Assembly: GCA_016928295.1 (NCBI GenBank)
Contig: JAFGLA010000086.1
Coordinates: 1-64,000 of the forward strand
From: Opitutales bacterium
GTDB taxonomy: Bacteria > Verrucomicrobiota > Verrucomicrobiia > Opitutales > Oceanipulchritudinaceae
Reading direction: 5' to 3'
Length of the DNA: 64,000 bases
Shown here: positions 53,689 to 61,688 of the stretch, piece by piece
Position numbering within the stretch: the first letter of the stretch is position 1
Layout: every line of letters begins with the position of its first letter
The notes under the pieces: model-generated
Databases searched by the model: none
Told to the model about the DNA's origin: nothing
What the model saw: only the letters and a program-made list of their open reading frames with translations
Made by a program: the position numbers and the translations under genes

Positions 53689-53985
53689 TTTGTTTGAGAT
53701 GTCTGTGAGGCAGTAACGCGTGAATCTCTGCGGTAGGATCGTGGCATTGTATCAGGCAAGTCCCTACTGTGGCAGGAGATGGCGAAATGTTAACAATTGC
53801 ACCGTTAGTTATTGCCGTTTTCTAATGTTTTCTCAAAGATTCTCATGACGGATAGATAATCGGACTCTGTTTGATTTCCCTTCTTCTGATGCTATTGTAG
53901 CTGTCCTGCGCAGCTTCTTCCAAACAACTCCCCATACAACAATTTTCTGACGGTCCACCCCCTCCGCCGTCGGCCCATTCAACGC

Positions 53986-55065
53986 ATGAGCAACCGTAAG
54001 CGGGTTACCATGAAGGATGTCGCCGCAGCCATCGGCGTGCACCAGACCACTGTGTCATTGGCGATGAGGAATCATTCCAGCATTCCCCGCAAGACGCGTG
54101 ATTTCATCCACGAGAAGGCCAGGGAGATGGGCTACGTGCCCGACCCGATGCTCTCGTCGCTCGTCGCATACAGGCAGATGTCGCAGGCGTCCAAGGCTCC
54201 GCCGACGATTGGCTACATAATGGACCTCAAGGACGAGGCGCACCTTGAGCAGATTCAGGCGAGGCTCTTGTTCTGCCGCAGTGCAAAGGAGAGAGCCGCA
54301 GAGCTTGGTTTCAAGCTGGAGGTGTTCTTCTACGGCTCCGGCAACTACAATTCAAAATCCCTCGATCGCATCCTGAGGACGCGGCGCATAAACGGGCTTA
54401 TCGTGGCCGCGTTCACGCACAAGACGGACCTTGAGCTTAGCTGGGACTCGTTCAGCGTGATAAAAATCGAGATGCTGCCCTTCAACCTGCGCTTCGACGT
54501 TGTCGAGAGTAACCAGATGCAGGCCACGCGTCTTGCGATGGAGAAGATGTACGAGAAGGGCTACCGCCGCGTGGGCATGGTAATCGGAAAGCATGACGAG
54601 GTGCACACTCGCAACCTTTTCTCGGCGGGTTTTCTAGTAGGGCAGACGATGTTCGAGCCGGAGGACAGGGTCCCGCTAAACGTGATTGAAGGAAAAAACC
54701 TCGACGAAGAGCTGGCTGACATCATCGACTGGCTGCGCACGCACAGGGTGGAGACGCTCATTACCAACTGGAACGAGCTGGTCCCTTACATGCCGCGCAT
54801 AAACAAGACCCTCGGGCGGGAGATTCTCTTTGTCTCTCTCGATATCGACCACTTCGACCCGCGGGCTATGGGCGTGATGCAGAACCACGAGGCCGTGGGG
54901 CGCACAGCCGTTGACAGGCTGACGGGCCTGATGCGCAACAACGAGTGTGGCATGGTGGACTGTCCTACGATTCACCTTGTGGACAGCCTGTGGCACGAAC
55001 CAGGCAAGGCTCCGTTTGAAGATCCTCGCATCGGCAGAAGGGCTGCGGCTTCGGCAAGGGCATAA
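53986..55065 (+). CDS. LacI-family transcriptional regulator
   Basis: The product has 359 residues. An N-terminal HTH (VTMKDVAAAIGVHQTTVSLAMRNHSSIP, residues about 7-34) and hinge are followed by a periplasmic-binding-protein-like ligand domain (TIGYIMDL; GLIVAAFTHK; RRVGMVIGKHDE; FVSLDIDHFD). LacI family regulators usually respond to sugars. This one has no sugar gene next to it; the amylase gene at 63.5 kb, which has a palindrome before its start, is one possible target. The C-terminal tail (GRRAAASARA) is short and basic. Confidence 0.9.
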   Translation: MSNRKRVTMKDVAAAIGVHQTTVSLAMRNHSSIPRKTRDFIHEKAREMGYVPDPMLSSLVAYRQMSQASKAPPTIGYIMDLKDEAHLEQIQARLLFCRSAKERAAELGFKLEVFFYGSGNYNSKSLDRILRTRRINGLIVAAFTHKTDLELSWDSFSVIKIEMLPFNLRFDVVESNQMQATRLAMEKMYEKGYRRVGMVIGKHDEVHTRNLFSAGFLVGQTMFEPEDRVPLNVIEGKNLDEELADIIDWLRTHRVETLITNWNELVPYMPRINKTLGREILFVSLDIDHFDPRAMGVMQNHEAVGRTAVDRLTGLMRNNECGMVDCPTIHLVDSLWHEPGKAPFEDPRIGRRAAASARA

Positions 55066-55213
55066 TCAGTAACAAAGGCGTTGGCAGGAGATTTTTGCTT
55101 CCCCTTTTGTGAAGGAGGAGTTTTTCTTGTCCTTCCGCGTATATGAGCCTGAGCGAAACTCTCGCACGGCTCAGGTGCTGAAGATTGTCCCCATTCGATG
55201 GAGTTTTGCAAAG

Positions 55214-56575
55214 GTGAAGAAGGTTTATATCAAGACATACGGTTGCCAGATGAACGAGCGCGACAGCGAGGCTTTGTCCGTGATGCTGTCCACTCGCGGC
55301 TACTTTGTCGTGCCAAACGAGGCTGACGCAGACGTTGTCTTGCTAAACACCTGCGCCGTTCGCGAACAGGCGGAGCAGAAAGCAATCGGCAAGGCCCAGC
55401 ATCTAGTATCAGACCGCCGCCGCGGCCTGCGGGGCGCGCCTTTGCGCGTGGGCATAATCGGCTGCATGGCGCAGAATCGCGGACCGGAGCTTTTCAACAC
55501 GATCCCGGGCGTGGACATGGTCGTCGGCACCCAGCAGATACACCACGTGCCGGAGTTTCTCGACGGCTTGTTCGCCAAAGGGGCCGATGCGGAGCCAGTG
55601 CTTGCCCTCGAAGAAGAGGACGGCTCCCAGAACGCCATTTCGCAACATCCGGAGGGCTTCCGCGCCACGGCGTTTGTCAGCATAATGCAGGGGTGCAACA
55701 TGCGCTGCACCTATTGTATCGTGCCCAAAACGAGGGGGCGCGAGCGTTGCCGCTCAATCGGCGACATCGTTGCGGAATGCCGCGGGCTTGCCGCCCGGGG
55801 CACAAAGGAAATCACTCTCCTTGGGCAGATTGTCACAAGCTACGGGCGCAGGGAGATACCGTTCGTTGACGGCAAAAGCCCCTTCGTCCAGCTAATCGAG
55901 GCCGTGGCGGAGATTGACGGCATAGAGCGCATCCGCTTCACAAGCCCGCACCCGCGCGGGTTCAAGGATGACCTTGTGCAGGCATTCGCCCGCATTCCCA
56001 AGCTGATGCCGTGCGTGCATCTGCCTGTTCAAAGCGGAAGCGACGCCGTGCTCAAGGCCATGAACCGCCCGTACAGCGCGGAGCGGTACTTGCAGATTGT
56101 GGATTCGCTGCGCAAGGCCGTGCCGCACATATGCATTTCAACGGACGTAATCGTGGGCTTTCCCAACGAGAGCGACGAGGACTTTGAGGCCACTGCGGAA
56201 GTATTCCGTCGCGTGCGTTTCGATATGGCTTACGTGTTCAAATACAGTCCGCGTCCGGGTGCGCCTGCCGACGGCTTGGAGGACAACATCCCGGAGGACG
56301 TGAAGGAGCAGCGCAATCAGGTGCTTCTGGGGCTTCTTGGCGAGTATTCCATGGAGTGCAACCAGTCCTACGTCGGCAAGGAGCAGGAGGTGCTTGTCGA
56401 GGGCAGGGCGCGGCGCGGGGAGGATCGCTGGATGGGGCGCAACCCGACGGGTCGAAAGGTGATTTTTCCGGCAAAGGAAGATCTGACGGGGCAGCTTGTG
56501 ATGGTGCACGTCGACTCGGCCACCGTGACGACCCTGGAGGGTAGTCTCGTCACCAATGCCGTGTCGGCTCTCTGA
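55214..56575 (+). CDS. miaB: tRNA-2-methylthio-N6-dimethylallyladenosine synthase
   Basis: A radical-SAM methylthiotransferase that completes ms2i6A37 of tRNA. The product has 453 residues. The N-terminal cluster cysteines are in TYGCQMN, LNTCAVRE and IIGCMAQ; the radical-SAM cluster is GCNMRCTYCIVPKTRGRE; a TRAM domain ends the protein (EVLVEGRARRG; GRKVIFPAKEDLTGQLVMVHVDSA). GTG at 55214 is chosen because GGAG lies 10 nt before it and the family begins with KVYIKTYGCQMN; the ATG 35 codons upstream (55109) has no family support. Confidence 0.93.
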   Translation: MKKVYIKTYGCQMNERDSEALSVMLSTRGYFVVPNEADADVVLLNTCAVREQAEQKAIGKAQHLVSDRRRGLRGAPLRVGIIGCMAQNRGPELFNTIPGVDMVVGTQQIHHVPEFLDGLFAKGADAEPVLALEEEDGSQNAISQHPEGFRATAFVSIMQGCNMRCTYCIVPKTRGRERCRSIGDIVAECRGLAARGTKEITLLGQIVTSYGRREIPFVDGKSPFVQLIEAVAEIDGIERIRFTSPHPRGFKDDLVQAFARIPKLMPCVHLPVQSGSDAVLKAMNRPYSAERYLQIVDSLRKAVPHICISTDVIVGFPNESDEDFEATAEVFRRVRFDMAYVFKYSPRPGAPADGLEDNIPEDVKEQRNQVLLGLLGEYSMECNQSYVGKEQEVLVEGRARRGEDRWMGRNPTGRKVIFPAKEDLTGQLVMVHVDSATVTTLEGSLVTNAVSAL

Positions 56576-56720
56576 TTCAGGCATGACAATTTGTAGTTAG
56601 CTTTTTTTTCGTGAAAAAAAGAGCACTCGCAAGTGCTTAGGCTGGCGCTAATTGTCAAAAAAGTGTTCGGGCGCTTTTGCCGCGTAACTTGGGCAGGGCT
56701 ATATTTACAGCCCTGCCGGT

Positions 56721-56933
56721 ATGGAACGAAGAAGGGTGATTTCTACTTTGTTAAGCTCCGTCGGATATGACGCGGCTGCCAAGCACCTTGAGGTTGAACT
56801 GGTCAACGGGTCTGTGTTCGAATACTACGGCGTGCCTGAAGATATACATCGCGCCTTGATGAACGCGGATTCGCGGGGCAGCTTCTACCACGGCATGATA
56901 GAGCACGTATATGCCTTCCGAAAGTTGAGGTAG
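56721..56933 (+). CDS. KTSC-domain protein
   Basis: The product has 70 residues, made of a single KTSC domain: SSVGYDAAAKHLEVELVNGSVFEYYGVPEDIHRALMNADSRGSFYHGMIEHVYAFRKL in outline (SS-x-VGYD, LEVE, Y-x-VP, S-x-GS, YHGMI). KTSC domains also occur at the C-terminus of lysyl-tRNA synthetases and elsewhere; their role is thought to be nucleic-acid binding. A terminator follows the stop. Confidence 0.8.
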   Translation: MERRRVISTLLSSVGYDAAAKHLEVELVNGSVFEYYGVPEDIHRALMNADSRGSFYHGMIEHVYAFRKLR

Positions 56934-56966
56934 GCTCTTGTCGCCTGTCATGGCGGTGTAAACAAA

Positions 56967-56997
56967 ACGCGATGCCTGAACGAGCCGGGCATCGCGT
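56967..56997 (+). terminator. terminator after the KTSC gene
   Basis: Stem ACGCGATGCC / GGCATCGCGT, 11-nt loop, then CTTTGTTT; it starts 34 bp after the stop codon. Confidence 0.8.
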
Positions 56998-57116
56998 CTT
57001 TGTTTATGTGCCCTTGATGGGATTGCGGCTCTTTTTACGCGTTCGATAACGCTTGAGTCGCGATGTAAAATATGTTTTGTATGTTGTTGCAGTATCGCTA
57101 AGATACGATTTGCCCG

Positions 57117-57734
57117 ATGGCAGGGTTCGACGAACAGATTGTCAGAGAGTATTTTGAATTGCAGGGCTTCATGGTCCGGCAGTGGAGAAAATACCAGACG
57201 CCCCCGCGCAAGAAGTTGCCGGAGGAGGAGATTGATTTGCTTGTTTACAACCCCAATTACGTGCGCGGCGGACGGGCGCCGAACTTCATGCTCTTTTCGA
57301 GCGAGTTGCCTTATATTCACCGCGCCGTGGTCACTGTTCGCGGCTGGCACACAGCGCAGCACTTTACGCCGAGGCTCATTCAGAACAGTTCGGAGATTGT
57401 GAAGTTTCTCGAACGGGATGTGCTCAAGAGCGCGGAGGAGTTTTTCGGCCCTTCGGATGATTATTTTGGCAAAGACGGGGGCAGCTTGCACAAGATTCTT
57501 GTCCTGCCCGGTTTGCCGACTGCCGAGCCGCACCGTAGCGAGAGTATTGCACTGCTTCGTGAAAAGGGTGTGGATGCGGTGATTTCGTTCCGTTCCATGT
57601 TGGCGGACATTATTTCGATGGTGGAGATTAATCGCAATTACGCCAAGAGCGACTTGCTTCAGATTATTAGAATCCTGAAGGCCTACGACCTCTGCAAAGA
57701 TCCGCAGATGAAGCTGTTTTCCGGCGAGCAGTAG
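57117..57734 (+). CDS. conserved hypothetical protein, possibly nuclease-fold
   Basis: The product has 205 residues. The N-terminal segment MAGFDEQIVREYFELQGFMVRQWRKYQ, then LPEEEIDLLVYNP, then VVTVRGWHT resembles the beta-strand order of PD-(D/E)xK nuclease folds, with Glu-Glu-x-Asp as a possible catalytic pair. The rest is mixed alpha/beta with FFGPSDDYFGKDGGSLHKILVLPG. I do not recognise it, and the nuclease idea is inference from motif shape only. It lies between the KTSC gene and the convergent NtrC-type gene with no close operon partner. Confidence 0.6.
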   Translation: MAGFDEQIVREYFELQGFMVRQWRKYQTPPRKKLPEEEIDLLVYNPNYVRGGRAPNFMLFSSELPYIHRAVVTVRGWHTAQHFTPRLIQNSSEIVKFLERDVLKSAEEFFGPSDDYFGKDGGSLHKILVLPGLPTAEPHRSESIALLREKGVDAVISFRSMLADIISMVEINRNYAKSDLLQIIRILKAYDLCKDPQMKLFSGEQ

Positions 57735-57813
57735 CGCAAGGCAGGGCGGGGCGTAAGGACTTGCGTTGATCACACCATTGGCCGGATTCCCCGCGAATAC
57801 ATGCTGTTTCAGG

Positions 57814-59229
57814 CTATGACTCCGAGGCTCTCTGGCGCACCGTTCGCCTTGTAACACCCAATAGACGTGCCGCTTGCGAACGGTTCCCGTTGCACGCTTC
57901 CAGAGCCTCTCTTGCGAGAGTCGTATCCAACTGCTCCACGAGTCGCTCGCGCAGATTGTCCGAACCTGTCTCAAGCGCGCTCTTTACGCGCGAACGCACC
58001 CACTCGTCCAGGTTAAACTCTGTACCGCCCTCTGCGGAGCCTGAGCGTTCGGCATCCCGCTGTGGAGCGGGCAGGGCGAGGGCCTCGTCCACGTCTGCGG
58101 CTGAAATAACGAGGTTGTTCGCGCTGAGCAGGGCCTTGCGCAAAGTGTTCTGAAGCTGGCGCACATTTCCCGGCCAGTCGCTGGCCTTCAGCTTTTCGAG
58201 CGCATCGGCCTCTATGCCGGACGGAGCGCAGCCGTATTCGCTGCAAAAGCGCCCTATGAAATACTCGGCTAGGGCCGGGATGTCGTCCTTGCGCTCGCGC
58301 AGCGGGGGCATCCGAATCTCCATCACCGAGAGGCGGTGGTACAAGTCCTCGCGGAACTCGTTTTTCGCCACCATTTCTTCGAGGTTGCGGTGAGTCGCGG
58401 CCACGATGCGCACATCAATAGCCAGAGGCTTGTCGCCGCCGAGGCGCTGGATTGTCTTCTCCTGAAGCGCCCGTAGGAGGCGCACCTGCGTGTTCCACGA
58501 AATGTCGCCAATCTCGTCAAGGAACAGTGTGCCTCCCTCCGCACGCTCGAAGTGGCCGCTCCGCGCCTTTTGCGCCCCAGTGAAGGAGCCTTTTTCGTAG
58601 CCGAACAGCTCGCTTTCAAGAAGGCTTTCGGGGATGGCCGCGCAGTTTACGGCTATAAAGGGTTTTTCGGCGCGGGGGCTGAACTGGTGTATCGCTGTTG
58701 CGACAAGTTCCTTGCCCGTGCCCGTCTCACCGCGAATTAGCACCGTTGCAGGCAGGGCTGCCATGCGGCCAACGTGCTTGTAAACTTCCAGCATCTTTGC
58801 GCTTCGCCCCACCATCTGCGGCAGCGTGGCGGCGCGGGGCACCATGGGCGGGGCGGCGTGGGCGCGCGAGCAGGCCTCTTTGGCAAGCTCCACAAGCAGG
58901 TCCAGATCTATCGGTTTTTCCTGATAGTCGAAGGCGCCGTTTTTCATCGCCTCGATGGCAGTTTCCACCGAGCCGTGAGCGGTAACGAATAGGACGGGCA
59001 GATACGCGAAACGCCGCTTGAGCTGCTTTAAAAGGGTGAGTCCATCCACGCCCGGCATCTGGTAGTCGGTCATTATCAGGTGATACCTCTCCTTGCTGGA
59101 AAACAGCCTTTCCAGAGCCTCCTCGCCGTTGTCAAAGCAGTCCACCACAAAGCCCGCGTCTTCGAGAACTTCCTGATACAGCATGGACGTACTGCGCAGG
59201 TCTTCAATCAGCATGATGCGGTTGGACAT
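57814..59229 (-). CDS. NtrC-type sigma54-dependent response regulator
   Basis: The product has 471 residues. Receiver domain 1-120 with acidic residues near the N-terminus (MLIEDLRS), phosphoacceptor D55 (LIMTDYQMPGVDG) and K in DYQEKPID. The AAA+ domain has Walker A GETGTGKE (167-174), the sigma54-contact loop GSFTGA (214-219; GAFTGA is the commonest form), Walker B GTLFLDEIGD and an arginine-finger helix. A Fis-type HTH ends the protein (ALEACNGNRSQAARLLGVTRRTVRQR). It is divergent from the pseudo-Hpt operon, which carries a sigma54 promoter and dyads; it is the obvious activator. Confidence 0.95.
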   Translation of the reverse strand: MSNRIMLIEDLRSTSMLYQEVLEDAGFVVDCFDNGEEALERLFSSKERYHLIMTDYQMPGVDGLTLLKQLKRRFAYLPVLFVTAHGSVETAIEAMKNGAFDYQEKPIDLDLLVELAKEACSRAHAAPPMVPRAATLPQMVGRSAKMLEVYKHVGRMAALPATVLIRGETGTGKELVATAIHQFSPRAEKPFIAVNCAAIPESLLESELFGYEKGSFTGAQKARSGHFERAEGGTLFLDEIGDISWNTQVRLLRALQEKTIQRLGGDKPLAIDVRIVAATHRNLEEMVAKNEFREDLYHRLSVMEIRMPPLRERKDDIPALAEYFIGRFCSEYGCAPSGIEADALEKLKASDWPGNVRQLQNTLRKALLSANNLVISAADVDEALALPAPQRDAERSGSAEGGTEFNLDEWVRSRVKSALETGSDNLRERLVEQLDTTLAREALEACNGNRSQAARLLGVTRRTVRQRASES

Positions 59230-59255
59230 CGTTAGCTTTTATATCGGCCAGTAGT

Positions 59256-59295
59256 TGGGCTTTGTAAGCCCAGTACTGGGCTTTGAAAGCTCAGT
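59256..59295. promoter_or_regulatory. tandem dyads, probable activator binding sites
   Basis: Dyad 1 is TGGGCTT-TGT-AAGCCCA (59256-59272). Dyad 2 is ACTGGGCTTT-G-AAAGCTCAGT (59275-59295, one mismatch pair). Both share GGGCTTTG and are about 20 bp apart. They lie roughly 110-150 bp before the predicted sigma54 transcription start, a normal enhancer distance. Confidence 0.6.
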
Positions 59296-59378
59296 TAATG
59301 TGCGGCCTGCTGTACCGTAAATCCAGTTGTTTGTTGCTACTCATTGGTGAAGAACGCTTTATATATTCGTCGCATAGT

Positions 59379-59394
59379 TGGCACGCTTCTCGCT
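59379..59394 (+). promoter_or_regulatory. sigma54 promoter of the phosphorelay operon
   Basis: TGGCACG-CTTC-TCGCT. The -24 block is the full consensus TGGCACG; the -12 block matches at TNGCT with GC correctly 10 bp after GG. The start of transcription would be near 59405, leaving about 140 nt of leader. Confidence 0.7.
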
Positions 59395-59547
59395 TTATTA
59401 TGGACGAGCAAGGCGCCGTCCTTCGGAGAAGATGGGGGCGGTAAGCAGCGGGAGAGTGGCTCCTGGTCCCGAAGCAGGCGGCGCAAGCTCACTAACTTTT
59501 TTGCGGGTAACATACTAAAACAACGAAGCGGGGATATAGGAGGCGTT

Positions 59548-59928
59548 ATGGACAAGATGATCAACTGCCCGGTAGTGGACCTTTCGATACTTTCAATTTA
59601 TCTGGGTTCCACAGACGAGAACGGCGAGTGGCTATTCCCGGAACTTATCAAGCAGTTCCGCGAGAGCAGCTTGAGCCTTTTGGGCCGAGTGGGCACAGAG
59701 GTTGCCACGGGCAACTTCGACGCAGCGGCCAACACGATGTTTCTCTTCGCCGGTGTGGCGCGTCTTGTCGGAGCCATCAGGCTGGAGAAGATGGCTCTTT
59801 CGCTAAGGCACAATTGCATGGAGGGGCAGCTACCGTCCGACAACAACTGGGCGGTGTTTGTAGATGGGATCGTGGACTTCATCGAAAGCGCGAAGAAGTA
59901 TCACAACGAGCTGCTGTCATCGCTCTAG
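59548..59928 (+). CDS. Hpt-like protein lacking the phospho-histidine
   Basis: The product has 126 residues. The helical pattern and the block FLFAGVARLVGAIRLEKMALSLRH are those of an Hpt domain (compare HKLKGSASVLGAI in the Hpt at 61271), but Phe65 takes the place of the phosphorylated His. The GGAGG at 59537-59541, 6 nt before ATG 59548, fixes the start. It is the first gene of the sigma54-dependent operon. It may sequester a receiver or kinase instead of passing phosphate. Confidence 0.7.
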   Translation: MDKMINCPVVDLSILSIYLGSTDENGEWLFPELIKQFRESSLSLLGRVGTEVATGNFDAAANTMFLFAGVARLVGAIRLEKMALSLRHNCMEGQLPSDNNWAVFVDGIVDFIESAKKYHNELLSSL

Positions 59929-59964
59929 GGCGCAAGTGAGGGATAGACCAAGCAAGGAACAGGG

Positions 59965-61191
59965 ATGAGTTTTCAAACGAAAATACACACCGTAACCAAG
60001 CGTGAAGTCTATTCAAGACGCGACCCGTTGGGGGGCCTTTGGGGGAAGGCTAAAGAGCGCATGACAGCAGCCTCCGCGGCAGAGGCAATTACAACACGAA
60101 GAGGGATGGCTAAAAGAGGGGAAAAGCGGGAAATGAAACACAACTACGACATCATTCCAATACCGGTTTCGGTAAGGGACAGGCAGGGACGCTACACATA
60201 CGTCAATCGTGCCTGGGTTGAGATGTTCTCGGTTGACGCGAAGAGCGCCATCGGGCGCACCGACGGCGAGCTGGAGCTGGACCCGCTTGCGTTCCCCGAA
60301 GGGGAGCATGGCACCGAGAAAGGGGAATACGTCTTCAGGGACGTTTACATCACTACGAAGGAAAAGGGGAGGCTCTTGCTGGAGCTTATTGAAACGAGCG
60401 CGAACGACAACGACGTGGGGGACGTCATATGCGTGCATCAGGACATGACCGGCATCGGCTGGCGCATGGAAGACCTGACGCGCAACCTTTCGCGCTGTGA
60501 GTACAAGACCAGGCAGAGCGTGCAGAATGTGGTGCGCATGTCGCGCGACATGGGCGAGCACTTGGAGCAAATGGCTCTTTATTGCGACAAGCTGGAACAG
60601 AGCCGCATGGATGGGCAGCAGAGGGAATGGCTCGCTTGTGTCCGCGACAGCGCAACCCTGCTACAGAAGCAGGTGCAGAGGTGCGTTAACTTGAGCGTTC
60701 TGGAAGATTCCACACAGGTGGATGGTAACGAGCCGCTGCTCTTGCCCCGTCTATTTGATGAGGTCTGTGCAATGTATTCAGGCATAGCAGAGGACAGGCA
60801 GATCAGTATCGGCACAAATCTGGACTCGTCGCTTCAGGAAGCAATACTGGGAGATTCGCAGAAGATTCGCCAGATACTGGTGAACCTGCTCGATGCGGCG
60901 CTGCGGGGATCGCTTCCGGGAAAGATTACCTTGAGCGCGACAGTCGTTCAGGACGCAGACAGGCCGCTTTGCCTAAAGGCTCGCGTTGAGAAGCCGCACG
61001 AGGACTTGCCGGACGCTGCTGGCGGGAACGATTTGCCAAGTCTTAGCATGGGCCTTTCGCACAAGGTTTTGAGGGGACTGTGCGGACTGTTGGGCGGACG
61101 CTTTGAAATTAGCAGGGATACGGACGGGGCGAGGCTGCTTCGCGTGTATCTGCGGCTTTCAAGACCGGCCAAGACCAAGACAGGCAGATGA
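59965..61191 (+). CDS. PAS-containing histidine-kinase-like pseudokinase
   Basis: The product has 408 residues. A PAS domain (about 60-165: SVRDRQGRYTYVNRAWVEMFSVDAKSAIG) is followed by a dimerisation helix pair whose phospho-His motif is absent (CEYKTRQSVQNVVRMSRDM). The ATPase fold keeps a N-box-like LVNLLDAAL without the key Asn, and a GLSHKVLRGLCGLLGG segment in place of the G2 box. G1 (DxGxG) is not visible. It is therefore probably inactive as a kinase and may be a scaffold or sensor. AAGGA 6-7 nt before ATG 59965 supports this start; ATGs at 60061, 60106 and 60133 are alternatives. Confidence 0.7.
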   Translation: MSFQTKIHTVTKREVYSRRDPLGGLWGKAKERMTAASAAEAITTRRGMAKRGEKREMKHNYDIIPIPVSVRDRQGRYTYVNRAWVEMFSVDAKSAIGRTDGELELDPLAFPEGEHGTEKGEYVFRDVYITTKEKGRLLLELIETSANDNDVGDVICVHQDMTGIGWRMEDLTRNLSRCEYKTRQSVQNVVRMSRDMGEHLEQMALYCDKLEQSRMDGQQREWLACVRDSATLLQKQVQRCVNLSVLEDSTQVDGNEPLLLPRLFDEVCAMYSGIAEDRQISIGTNLDSSLQEAILGDSQKIRQILVNLLDAALRGSLPGKITLSATVVQDADRPLCLKARVEKPHEDLPDAAGGNDLPSLSMGLSHKVLRGLCGLLGGRFEISRDTDGARLLRVYLRLSRPAKTKTGR

Positions 61192-61270
61192 TTTTCGAGT
61201 AACTACTGCCAGTGCCAGAAAGGCGCTGGCAGCTTTCACGTCCATATGCTTTACATACAAAGGTGCAGCG

Positions 61271-61639
61271 ATGAATTCAGGCGAAAAACGCGAAGTTATA
61301 GACATGCATGTTGCGAGCCAGTTGATGGCCCACAAGAGAAACGGACTTACGGCCTTTGAGCGTTTGTTGCCCGTTTTTAGAGAGGAGGCCGCGATGCTCG
61401 TCTCGCAGATACGATGCGCGATAAATGCCAGCGACGCCGAAGGACTACACCTCACCGCGCACAAGCTCAAGGGAAGCGCAAGCGTTCTCGGGGCGATAGA
61501 GGTCAGGCAGATCTCCCAGTCCGTCATGGACGAGGCGCAGAAGGGTGCCTATCCAAGCTTGGAGTGCCTTCAGGAGCTTGAGAAGTCCGTGGAACAGTTC
61601 CTGGCGTCCGCCCAGCAGGCGGTGTCACGGCGGGTCTGA
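61271..61639 (+). CDS. Hpt phosphotransfer protein
   Basis: The product has 122 residues, a complete Hpt domain with phospho-His64 in LTAHKLKGSASVLGA, preceded by a four-helix-bundle pattern. AAGG seven nt before the ATG supports this start. It can accept phosphate from a receiver domain and pass it to another one; the NtrC-type regulator with intact D55 is a likely partner. Confidence 0.9.
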   Translation: MNSGEKREVIDMHVASQLMAHKRNGLTAFERLLPVFREEAAMLVSQIRCAINASDAEGLHLTAHKLKGSASVLGAIEVRQISQSVMDEAQKGAYPSLECLQELEKSVEQFLASAQQAVSRRV

Positions 61640-61688
61640 ACTTTCGGGCGCATTCGTTTTAAGGAGGTAACTAGACGTGGAGTGAGTC

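Larger units (their letters stand above)
59230..59547. other. 318-bp divergent control region of the phosphorelay locus
   Basis: It contains two dyads (59256-59272, 59275-59295) and a sigma54 promoter (59379-59394). The remaining open frame upstream of the good Shine-Dalgarno at 59537-59541 is not considered coding. Confidence 0.7.
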
